DNA from: Lachnospiraceae bacterium UBA1718
Lineage (GTDB): Bacteria; Bacillota; Clostridia; Lachnospirales; Lachnospiraceae
DNA length: 5,304 bases
Reading direction: 5' to 3'
Assembly (NCBI GenBank): GCA_002317245.1
Contig: DCIU01000083.1
Location: 1,361-6,664 of the forward strand
Part shown: positions 1-5,304 of the stretch, piece by piece
How positions within the stretch are numbered: the stretch's first letter is position 1
Layout of the letters: each line of letters starts with the position of its first letter
The notes under the pieces: generated by a model
Databases searched by the model: none
Told to the model about the DNA's origin: nothing
Seen by the model: only the letters and a program-made list of their open reading frames with translations
Made by a program: the position numbers and the translations under genes

Positions 1-692
1 TCCTGTCCCTTAGGGGCTGGAGCGCCGAACAGAGTACGTCCTGCGAAGATAAGGTCTTCTCTAAGCTCTGCCTTGGACTGGTCAACAAGGAAATATTCCT
101 GCTCAGCACCAACAGATGCTGTAACCTTAGTAGCCTCTGTGTTGCCGAATAATCTAACAATTCTTACAGCCTGCTTGCTAAGAGCTTCCATTGATCTTAA
201 GAGTGGGGTCTTCTTATCAAGGGACTCTCCAGTATAAGAGCAGAATGCTGTTGGAATACAGAGGATTGGACCAGTTGCACTCTCCTTGACAAAGGCAGGA
301 GAAGTAATATCCCAGGCTGTATATCCTCTGGCCTCGAATGTTGCACGAAGTCCACCTGATGGGAATGATGAAGCATCAGGCTCACCCTTGATGAGCTCCT
401 TACCTCTGAACTCCATAAGCATCTTACCGTCCTTATTAGGATGGGTAACGAAAGCGTCGTGCTTCTCAGCTGTTATACCTGTAAGTGGCTGGAACCAGTG
501 GGTGTAATGTGTAGCGCCTTTTTCAATTGCCCATTCCTTCATGGCTCTGGCTACAACATCCGCTGTCTCCTTAGACATCTCCCCACCGTGCTCAATGATG
601 TTCTCGACTTCCTCATATACTTCCTTAGGAAGGCGCTCCTTCATCGTGCCCAGCGAGAATACATTACTGCCAAATAACTCTTCTACGTTCAT
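1..692 (-). CDS. glnN: Type III glutamine synthetase (GlnN), N-terminal part; runs off the left edge
   Basis: Glutamine synthetase makes glutamine from glutamate, ammonium and ATP in the cytoplasm and is the main entry point for ammonium. My translation from the ATG at 692 gives 230 residues with no stop and begins MNVEELFGSNVFSLGTM. Diagnostic type III segments are THYTHWFQPLTG (residues 61-72), GEPDASSFPSGGLR (103-116), ARGYTAWD shortly after, and GAEQEYFLVD (195-204), which holds the metal-binding glutamates of the GS fold. Type III enzymes are about 700 residues long, so roughly the first third is present and the C-terminal catalytic part lies outside the window. The start is fixed by GGAGG at 697-701, four bases before the ATG. 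It follows trhP after a 70 bp gap, so it may be cotranscribed or have its own promoter. The reading frame is intact throughout. Family assignment is very secure. Confidence 0.96.
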   Translation of the reverse strand, partial: MNVEELFGSNVFSLGTMKERLPKEVYEEVENIIEHGGEMSKETADVVARAMKEWAIEKGATHYTHWFQPLTGITAEKHDAFVTHPNKDGKMLMEFRGKELIKGEPDASSFPSGGLRATFEARGYTAWDITSPAFVKESATGPILCIPTAFCSYTGESLDKKTPLLRSMEALSKQAVRIVRLFGNTEATKVTASVGAEQEYFLVDQSKAELREDLIFAGRTLFGAPAPKGQ

Positions 693-762
693 TTTTCCTC
701 CGAACTGACTATCCCTTCTGCATCGTTCAAGTCTGTTAATAAATTATTGGTAAAAGTGCCTG
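693..762 (-). other. Intergenic region between trhP and glnN
   Basis: This 70 bp region is the longest non-coding stretch in the window. Apart from the glnN ribosome binding site it holds an AT-rich block (about 735-755, minus strand reading TTTACCAATAATTTATTAAC). I see no GC-rich hairpin followed by a T run, so no intrinsic terminator for the upstream operon, and no well-spaced -35/-10 pair. Candidate boxes such as TTGAAC near 727-732 lack a plausible -10 at 16-18 bases. GlnN may therefore be read through from the upstream genes, or may use a promoter too degenerate to see by eye. Confidence 0.5.
697..701 (-). promoter_or_regulatory. Ribosome binding site of glnN
   Basis: On the minus strand the leader reads GGAGGAAAAATG, with GGAGG followed by four A residues and the start codon at 692-690. 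The spacer is short but the match to the anti-Shine-Dalgarno sequence is strong. It confirms the glnN start. Confidence 0.8.
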
Positions 763-1992
763 CTACTCAGTCTTAGCCACCCTTAAGATATCATAAGCTT
801 CTGCCTGCTCACTCAACTTAACATATAGCTGCTGCTGTGGATGTGGAGCTGACTCCACCTCATTACCATCAGCGTCATAGATAGCTTCCACTCTAGTGGA
901 CACATTCTCACCATTTGGCTTCATAATCTCGATTACATCATCCTTACAGAACTTATTCCTCTGTTCGATGTGAGCGAGTCCTCTCTCATCCACATCGTAG
1001 ACAATGCCAAGATATATATATTCATTTATATAAGTATTAGAGCCATATACCTGAGCGTCCTCAGATGGCTTGCCATAGAAAAATCCTGTTGTGAACTGAC
1101 GATAGGTACACTTGCTGATCTCAGCCTTGTACCAGTCCATATTGGCATAATACTTATCAGGTGATTCAAGATAATCATCAATAGCCTTGCGGTATGTACG
1201 GGCAACAGTCGCTACATATAAGGCTGTCTTCATACGTCCCTCAATCTTCAGGGAATCAATGCCCGCATCAATAATATCCGGGATGTGCTCAATCATGCAC
1301 AGGTCCTTGCTATTGAAGATATATGTTCCTCTCTCGTTCTCATATACAGGTAAATACTCACCTGGTCGCTGCTCCTCCACAACTGCATACTTCCATCTGC
1401 AGGGATGTGTGCAGGCTCCATGATTGGCATCACGGCCCGTGAAGTAGTTACTAAGCAGGCATCTGCCCGAATATGATATGCACATAGCTCCATGAATGAA
1501 GCTCTCAATCTCCAGATCCTCAGGAATGTTGTCCCTGATCTCCTTAATCTCTGTAAGAGATAATTCTCTTGCTGATACCACTCTTGTAGCACCCTGGTCG
1601 TACCAGAACTTATATGTAAGATAATTGGTATTGTTAGCCTGTGTCGAGATGTGTCTGTCTATCTCCGGACACTCCTCCTTAGCCAACATGAACATACCTG
1701 GGTCTGCAATAATAAGGGCATCAGGCTTAATATCCCTAAGCTCCCTGAAGTACTCTCTGGCACCCTCCAAGTCGTAATTATGAGCTAGAATATTAGCCGT
1801 AACATAGACCTTCACCCCGTGCTCATGAGCGAAGGCAATTCCCTCTCTCATATCGTCCTTAGTGAAGTTCTTAGCCTTGGCACGAAGTCCGAAGGCCTCA
1901 CCGCCTATATATACAGCATCCGCTCCGAATATTACTGCTTCCTTAAGCACCTCAAGGTTACTTGCAGGTATGAGTAACTCTGTCTCTCTCAT
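763..1992 (-). CDS. trhP: U32 family protein, TrhP-type tRNA uridine-34 hydroxylation protein
   Basis: Often annotated as a U32 peptidase or collagenase-like protease. The closest characterised relatives, E. coli TrhP (YegQ) and B. subtilis TrhP1/TrhP2 (YrrN/YrrO), are needed for prephenate-dependent formation of 5-hydroxyuridine at tRNA wobble position 34. The 409 residues start with ETELLIPASNLEVLKEA, typical of the barrel domain. The U32 signature is at residues 164-180 (ESFIHGAMCISYSGRC...). Cys171, Cys178, Cys194 and Cys232 match the spacing of the 4Fe-4S ligands known in the U32 protein UbiU (169, 176, 193, 232). A further Cys198 gives a CTHPCRWKY motif, and SLKIEGRMKT (248-257) is also family-typical. 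A C-terminal domain follows from about residue 320. ATG 1992 is preferred over the GTG at 2043, which would overlap trmR and has no ribosome binding site. True protease activity is doubtful; TrhP function is inferred from length and the trmR neighbour. Confidence 0.88.
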   Translation of the reverse strand: MRETELLIPASNLEVLKEAVIFGADAVYIGGEAFGLRAKAKNFTKDDMREGIAFAHEHGVKVYVTANILAHNYDLEGAREYFRELRDIKPDALIIADPGMFMLAKEECPEIDRHISTQANNTNYLTYKFWYDQGATRVVSARELSLTEIKEIRDNIPEDLEIESFIHGAMCISYSGRCLLSNYFTGRDANHGACTHPCRWKYAVVEEQRPGEYLPVYENERGTYIFNSKDLCMIEHIPDIIDAGIDSLKIEGRMKTALYVATVARTYRKAIDDYLESPDKYYANMDWYKAEISKCTYRQFTTGFFYGKPSEDAQVYGSNTYINEYIYLGIVYDVDERGLAHIEQRNKFCKDDVIEIMKPNGENVSTRVEAIYDADGNEVESAPHPQQQLYVKLSEQAEAYDILRVAKTE

Positions 1993-1996
1993 TTTT

Positions 1997-2001
1997 CCTC
2001 T
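1997..2001 (-). promoter_or_regulatory. Ribosome binding site of trhP
   Basis: The minus strand reads AGAGGAAAAATG, with AGAGG at 2001-1997 and a four-base A spacer before the ATG at 1992-1990. It decides the trhP start in favour of 1992 over the in-frame GTG at 2043. The same GAGGAAAAATG string precedes glnN. Confidence 0.7.
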
Positions 2002-2026
2002 ATTTTCTTGCCAAAATCTATGCGAC

Positions 2027-2668
2027 TTAAGCTTCCTTAACACTTACAGTTACGCCATCTCCAACTGGCAGTATAGCTGTAGTAAGTCCCTCCATATGCT
2101 TGAGTTCATACAGATAATCGCGCATTCTGGTGTGAATTGTGCGATCACGTCTGACTACTGCATACTTACTCTCAATAATGTCTCCATCCTGAAGGACGTT
2201 ATCAGATACAAGCAGTCCGCCAACAGATAATAATCTCATTATCTCTGGCAGATAGTTAATATATTGTCCCTTAGCGGCATCCATGAATATGAAGTCATAG
2301 GTGTCCGTAAGAGTCGGTAAGACTTCCATCGCGTCTCCTTCGATAAGCTTAATGCGGTCACTTTTACCATACTTAACGAAGTTCTCCCTGGCGATGGGAA
2401 TTCTCTTCTCGTAATTCTCAATGGTGGTAATCTGTGCCTCTGGCGCATACTCGCTCATAAGCAGTGCGGAGAAGCCCACAGCTGTACCAACCTCCAGTAT
2501 CTTCTTAGGTCTGTGACTACGAAGCAGGAACTTCAGATAGGCCTGCATATCCTTGCGGATAATTGGCACATAGGTGTCAAGGGCGTACTTCTCAAGTTCA
2601 TTTAAGTAGTCAGGATTGCCGGCATCCAGGGAATTGATGAAGGTAAGCATTCTCTCTTCAACGATCAT
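2027..2668 (-). CDS. trmR: Class I SAM-dependent O-methyltransferase, TrmR-like (tRNA 5-hydroxyuridine methyltransferase)
   Basis: The product is a 213-residue cytoplasmic methyltransferase of the metal-dependent O-methyltransferase family (Methyltransf_3, COG4122). B. subtilis TrmR (YrrM, about 217 residues) methylates 5-hydroxyuridine-34 to 5-methoxyuridine in tRNA. Visible motifs are the SAM-binding loop ILEVGTAVGFSA (57-68), acidic Glu84 at the end of the second strand (TTIENYEKR), GDA (111-113), FIFMDAAKGQY (127-136) with Asp130 as expected metal ligand, and SDNVLQDG (155-162) with Asp156-Asn157 completing the metal site. Length and motif order are complete. The ATG at 2668-2666 overlaps the TGA of the upstream gene as ATGA, suggesting translational coupling; GGGAG lies just upstream in the end of that gene. 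A second in-frame Met at residue 7 is less likely. The downstream trhP neighbour supports the tRNA role over small-molecule O-methylation. Confidence 0.88.
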   Translation of the reverse strand: MIVEERMLTFINSLDAGNPDYLNELEKYALDTYVPIIRKDMQAYLKFLLRSHRPKKILEVGTAVGFSALLMSEYAPEAQITTIENYEKRIPIARENFVKYGKSDRIKLIEGDAMEVLPTLTDTYDFIFMDAAKGQYINYLPEIMRLLSVGGLLVSDNVLQDGDIIESKYAVVRRDRTIHTRMRDYLYELKHMEGLTTAILPVGDGVTVSVKEA

Positions 2669-3183
2669 TCTTCTCCCTCTCCCATTGGCTCGTAACCTTC
2701 TGGTACGGAATCGTCCTCTGAGGTCCCCTGTTCATCATCGAAGCTGAATGCATCATCATCTCCAGGAGCCATTGGGCTGGCAACCGCATCCTCCTCTTCA
2801 GGGGTGGTCTCCACATATCCATCGGACATAATGACCATCATCTCCTCAGCCGTCATAGCTGTGGTGAGCTCATACTCGCCTGGCTGAATCTTGTCATGGC
2901 ACTCAGACAGTCTCTCCTGAAGCACAAATAACTTGGCATCTCTGATAAGACCCTTATTCTCAAGAAGCTGTCCAATATCATTAACATCCATATCAGAGCC
3001 GATTGTAACAGTGACCTTGCGGCCCTCGCCTGTAGCCATTGGCTCTTCGCTGAATATTCTGTGTCCGTAGTCGAAGGCTATAAGTGCATACTTATAGATA
3101 AACATTGCGGCGATTATTACAATAATTACCTTAACTGCTATGGAGAAAACTGACAGTACTATGTCTTTAATCTTTTCAAGCAT
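2665..3183 (-). CDS. Membrane protein with MltG/YceG N-terminal domain, lacking the transglycosylase domain
   Basis: This 172-residue protein has one hydrophobic segment (about residues 8-37, rich in Ile, Val and Ala), then a small domain at about 56-120. That domain (VTVTIGSDMDVNDIGQLL, GLI, KIQPGEYEL, TAEEMMVIMSDG) matches the LysM-like N-terminal part of endolytic transglycosylase MltG (YceG-like). Full MltG is about 340-380 residues and cuts nascent peptidoglycan. Here the YceG catalytic domain with its active-site Glu is absent, and the next gene starts immediately, so it is not just frameshifted downstream. Residues 121-172 form an acidic, low-complexity, probably disordered tail (20 Asp/Glu). 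Automatic annotation may still call it MltG, but lytic activity should not be assumed; a regulatory or scaffold role at the membrane is speculation. B. subtilis has its mltG-like yrrL directly before yrrM, so the locus position is conserved. The start has GGAGG nine bases upstream. Confidence 0.82.
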   Translation of the reverse strand: MLEKIKDIVLSVFSIAVKVIIVIIAAMFIYKYALIAFDYGHRIFSEEPMATGEGRKVTVTIGSDMDVNDIGQLLENKGLIRDAKLFVLQERLSECHDKIQPGEYELTTAMTAEEMMVIMSDGYVETTPEEEDAVASPMAPGDDDAFSFDDEQGTSEDDSVPEGYEPMGEGEE

Positions 3184-3187
3184 TTAA

Positions 3188-4879
3188 CTAAACCTCCATG
3201 ATGATCGGCATAATCATTGGACGTCGATTCATCTTCTTCCATATATAGTTGCTGAGAGCATCTCTCAGGGCATTTCTCATTCTAGGGATATCTGTTATTC
3301 CCTTCTCGCAGAGCTCCTCAGTGGTAGATATTAACAGCTCTAACATCTCCTGCATAATATCATCGGATTCACGGACGTAGATGAAGCCTCTTGTAATAAT
3401 CTGTGGCTCTGCTGCCAGCTCGCCCATATTTGAATCCAGGGCTAAGAAGGCCATTACGATACCATTCTCAGATAATACCTGACGGTCTCTGAGTACCGCA
3501 TTACCGACATCACCTATGCCCAATCCGTCAACAAGTACAGGCTGAACCTGTACCCTGCCTGTGATTGCTGCCGAATCTTTATCAAGTTCCAATACATCAC
3601 CACTGGAAAGAATGAAGCTATCCTTCTTCTTCACCATGCCAAGCTCTTCAACCAGCTGTCTCTGAGCAATGAGGTGCTTATACTCTCCATGAACCGGAAT
3701 TGCATACTTAGGATGAACCAGTGTATAGATTAACTTAATCTCCTCCTGGCAGGCATGGCCTGATACATGGGCATCCTGGAATATAACTTCAGCTCCCTTG
3801 GCAAGAAGAGCATTGATACTCTTGGTAACAGGTTTCTCATTACCTGGAATTGGATGAGATGAGAAGATAATCAGGTCATTACTGTCAATTGATATCTTCC
3901 TGTGAGTATCTGAAGCCATTCTACTTAAGGCAGCCATACTCTCGCCCTGACTACCAGTAGTAATAATTACTGTCTTCTCTGGAGCGTAGTCCTTAAGTGA
4001 CTCTACTGGGATTATAGTATTCTCAGGAATCTGGATACATCCAAGATTCTGGGCAGTCTCGATGATATTGCCCATACTACGTCCCTCGAGTACTACCTTA
4101 CGGCCATACTTGTAGGCTGAGTTAATAATCTGCTGCACTCTGTCTACGTTAGAGGCAAAGGTAGCAATGATTATTCTTCTATCCTCATGGTCAGCGAAGA
4201 TACTGTTGATAGTCTTACCAACAGTCTTCTCAGACTGAGTGAAGCCTGGTCTATCAGCATTAGTTGAGTCGCACATAAGTGCAAGCACACCTTTCTTACC
4301 AAGCTCTGCAAATCTCTGAAGATTAATTGAATCACCATATACAGGTGTGTAATCAACCTTGAAATCTCCTGTATGCACAACAATACCCGCAGGTGAGCTT
4401 ATTGCTAACGCTGCGGCATCAACGATACTATGATTAGTTCTTATGAACTCAATTCTAAACTGGCCAAGAGTAATTGCCTTTGTCTTACCAAATTCAGTCT
4501 GAATAACCTGACATGATTCCTTCAGATTATGCTCTTCTAACTTTCGGTCAATAAGTCCCTTGGTAAGTCTTGTAGCATATACTGGAACATTAATGTCCTT
4601 AAGTATGTATGGAAGAGCACCAATGTGGTCCTCATGTCCATGGGTAATTACGAATCCCTTAACCTTCTCTATGTTGTCAGCAAGGTACGTAATATCAGGT
4701 ATTACCAGATCAACACCCAGCATATCATCATCAGGGAAGCTAAGTCCGCAGTCTACAACCACGATACTGTCTTCATATTCGAAGACTGTTATGTTCATTC
4801 CAATCTGCTCTAATCCACCAAGTGGAATAATCTTCAGCTTGGAATTATTTCCTTCATTATTCCTGTACAAATTTAACAT
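3188..4879 (-). CDS. rnj: Ribonuclease J (beta-CASP metallo-beta-lactamase ribonuclease)
   Basis: RNase J is a cytoplasmic 5'-3' exo- and endoribonuclease with two zinc ions that matures and degrades RNA in many Gram-positive bacteria. From ATG 4879 it has 563 residues, close to the usual 555. After KLKIIPLGGLEQIGMN (residues 14-29), the metallo-beta-lactamase motif is THGHEDH (79-85: His80, His82, Asp84, His85), with TNHSIVDAA (148-156, His150) and HTGDFKVDYTP (169-179, Asp172). The beta-CASP part carries GSQGE (309-313), SSHPIPGNE (340-348), HVSGHACQEE (371-380) and IPVHGEY (394-400, His397). The C-terminal domain includes GFIYVRESDD and ends with RRPMIMPIIMEV. All catalytic residues are present. 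An upstream in-frame ATG at 4969 adds 30 residues unlike the family and lies wholly inside the DUF1292 gene, so I reject it. The exact start is unsettled: ATG 4879 directly abuts GGAGG, and TTG 4870 is better spaced. Confidence 0.96.
   Translation of the reverse strand: MLNLYRNNEGNNSKLKIIPLGGLEQIGMNITVFEYEDSIVVVDCGLSFPDDDMLGVDLVIPDITYLADNIEKVKGFVITHGHEDHIGALPYILKDINVPVYATRLTKGLIDRKLEEHNLKESCQVIQTEFGKTKAITLGQFRIEFIRTNHSIVDAAALAISSPAGIVVHTGDFKVDYTPVYGDSINLQRFAELGKKGVLALMCDSTNADRPGFTQSEKTVGKTINSIFADHEDRRIIIATFASNVDRVQQIINSAYKYGRKVVLEGRSMGNIIETAQNLGCIQIPENTIIPVESLKDYAPEKTVIITTGSQGESMAALSRMASDTHRKISIDSNDLIIFSSHPIPGNEKPVTKSINALLAKGAEVIFQDAHVSGHACQEEIKLIYTLVHPKYAIPVHGEYKHLIAQRQLVEELGMVKKKDSFILSSGDVLELDKDSAAITGRVQVQPVLVDGLGIGDVGNAVLRDRQVLSENGIVMAFLALDSNMGELAAEPQIITRGFIYVRESDDIMQEMLELLISTTEELCEKGITDIPRMRNALRDALSNYIWKKMNRRPMIMPIIMEV
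3193..3197 (-). promoter_or_regulatory. Ribosome binding site of the MltG-like gene, inside the end of rnj
   Basis: GGAGG (minus strand 3197-3193) lies within the last sense codons of RNase J (ATG-GAG-GTT-TAG) and nine bases before the ATG at 3183-3181. Only four bases separate the rnj stop from this start, so ribosomes ending on rnj are well placed to reinitiate. Confidence 0.8.
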
Positions 4880-5123
4880 CCTCCAACAGATCTTCGAAGA
4901 CACCAGCAACAGCATTAAGCTCATTGTCATCGGATACAATCTGATATACGCTCTCAGTAGAGCTCTCATCAGCCATATCCTTAAGGATTAATGCCTCTCC
5001 GTCACCCTCCTCGAAATCTGTAACAAGTATATAATTAACGCCCGCGATTCTTGTCTGCTCCAGTACATAGAATTCTACTGGTGCATCTCCATCTGGGCAG
5101 AATGTAATCTTATCTAATTTCAT
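4857..5123 (-). CDS. DUF1292 family protein (YrzB-like), function unknown
   Basis: This 88-residue acidic protein begins MKLDKITFCPDGDAPVEFYV and continues with the DUF1292 core: VLEQTRIAGVNYILV (residues 20-34), EALILKDM (43-50), VYQIVSDDNELNAVAGVFEDLL (about 59-80). I see no signal peptide, membrane segment or catalytic motif. The family is small, widespread in Firmicutes and without a firmly known function. It typically sits next to ruvX (as yrzB beside yrrK in B. subtilis), which is the case here. The ATG is supported by AGGAG at 5135-5131 with a seven-base spacer; that site overlaps the ruvX stop codon. The 3' end overlaps the rnj start by 23 bases (14 if rnj starts at the TTG), implying coupled translation. 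Family assignment is confident; any role in RNA or replication is only suggested by the neighbours. Confidence 0.92.
   Translation of the reverse strand: MKLDKITFCPDGDAPVEFYVLEQTRIAGVNYILVTDFEEGDGEALILKDMADESSTESVYQIVSDDNELNAVAGVFEDLLEDVKFVQE
4880..4884 (-). promoter_or_regulatory. Ribosome binding site of rnj, abutting the ATG
   Basis: The minus strand reads GTTGGAGGATGTTAAATTTG. GGAGG (4884-4880) touches the ATG at 4879-4877 with no spacer, whereas the in-frame TTG at 4870-4868 lies nine bases downstream, the same spacing as in the next gene. The site lies inside the DUF1292 coding region. It supports initiation here but leaves open which codon is used. Confidence 0.65.
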
Positions 5124-5130
5124 CGTCTTA

Positions 5131-5135
5131 CTCCT
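5131..5135 (-). promoter_or_regulatory. Ribosome binding site of the DUF1292 gene, overlapping the ruvX stop
   Basis: AGGAG (minus strand 5135-5131) is followed by TAAGACG and the ATG at 5123-5121. The first two bases belong to the ruvX stop codon TAG (5136-5134), so termination and initiation are tightly linked. Confidence 0.75.
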
Positions 5136-5304
5136 ACAATTTGTCGAAATTCCTTCTATCCAAGAAGCCCTGTAATATAAAAGTGGCCGCGATTTGGTCT
5201 ACGTAATCCTTACGATGTTCGCGTCTCACTCCAGCTTCCATCATAAGTCGGTCTGCTGCAACTGTGGTAAGTCTCTCATCCCACAGCGTAACAGTAAGGC
5301 CAGT
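5134..5304 (-). CDS. ruvX: RuvX (YqgF family) putative pre-16S rRNA nuclease / Holliday junction resolvase, C-terminal part
   Basis: The last 56 residues and the TAG stop of a gene that enters from the right edge are visible; the frame is in phase with base 5304. The peptide contains TLWDERLTTVAADRLMMEAG, then VDQIAATFILQGFLDRR, ending NFDKL. DERLTT and the VDxxAAxxILQ helix are hallmarks of the YqgF RNase H-like fold, in which the final Asp (here in YVDQIAA) is one of the conserved acidic catalytic residues. Characterised members process the 5' end of 16S rRNA (E. coli YqgF) or act on branched DNA, so both names are in use. Full proteins are about 140 residues, so roughly the last 40 percent is here. 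It is the first visible gene of the tightly packed run, and its stop overlaps the next gene's ribosome binding site. The N-terminal half and promoter are outside the window. Confidence 0.94.
   Translation of the reverse strand, partial: TGLTVTLWDERLTTVAADRLMMEAGVRREHRKDYVDQIAATFILQGFLDRRNFDKL

Noticed and set aside
1010..1040. AT-rich TATATATATT stretch that could look like a promoter
   Set aside because: It is inside trhP and encodes conserved-looking Tyr/Ile-rich residues (TYINEYIYLGI). No -35 partner or nearby gene start goes with it.
1993..2043. N-terminal extension of TrhP from a GTG at 2043
   Set aside because: It would overlap trmR, the extra 17 residues are basic and not family-like, and a good ribosome binding site precedes ATG 1992.
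1862..2230. Plus-strand open frame of 122 codons across the trhP/trmR junction
   Set aside because: It lies antisense to two well-supported conserved genes, resembles no protein family I know, and the minus-strand signals explain the region fully.
4880..4969. N-terminal extension of RNase J by 30 residues from an upstream ATG
   Set aside because: It lies entirely in another frame of the DUF1292 gene, is unlike known RNase J N-termini, and passes over the GGAGG site at 4880-4884.
4560..4991. Plus-strand open frame of 143 codons antisense to rnj and the DUF1292 gene
   Set aside because: It is a shadow of the RNase J coding frame, with no recognisable domain. The minus-strand genes carry full family motifs.
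1..5304. Search for mobile elements, CRISPR arrays, tRNA or rRNA genes, and defence or prophage genes
   Set aside because: No terminal inverted repeats, direct repeat arrays, tRNA-like folds or transposase, integrase or phage-like motifs were visible. The window is almost fully accounted for by seven housekeeping genes.

Overview
The window looks like an ordinary housekeeping segment of a low-to-mid GC anaerobic Firmicute, most likely a Lachnospiraceae member (Clostridia). This rests on three things: the gene set (type III glutamine synthetase, DUF1292 protein, RNase J, a truncated MltG-like protein, a TrmR-type methyltransferase and a U32 protein), strong GGAGG-type ribosome binding sites, and free use of AGA/AGG and ATA codons. 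The family assignment is inference from gene content, not from a marker gene.

All seven genes lie on the minus strand, so transcription runs from base 5304 towards base 1. In that order they are: the 3' end of ruvX (5304-5134), a DUF1292 protein (5123-4857), RNase J (4879-3188), a membrane protein with the MltG N-terminal domain but no catalytic domain (3183-2665), a trmR-like SAM methyltransferase (2668-2027), a trhP-like U32 protein (1992-763), and the first 230 codons of glnN (692-1). Junctions from ruvX to trmR are 10 bp or less, or overlapping, which strongly suggests one operon whose promoter lies beyond base 5304. The gap before trhP is 33-34 bp and the gap before glnN is 70 bp. No stretch over 300 bases lacks a gene.

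The genes join several housekeeping jobs. RuvX is tied to rRNA processing and nucleic-acid cleavage, RNase J to RNA maturation and decay, and the methyltransferase and U32 pair to wobble uridine modification of tRNA. TrhP-type proteins make 5-hydroxyuridine-34 and TrmR methylates it to 5-methoxyuridine, so the two steps of one pathway sit side by side. The MltG-like protein is a cell-envelope relic or regulator. GlnN assimilates ammonium and may be a separate transcription unit.

I found no mobile element, CRISPR array, RNA gene, prophage trace or convincing new system. The points most worth a second look are the MltG-like protein that has lost its enzyme domain and gained a highly acidic tail, the unusual placement of the RNase J start codon, and the compact trhP-trmR pair.
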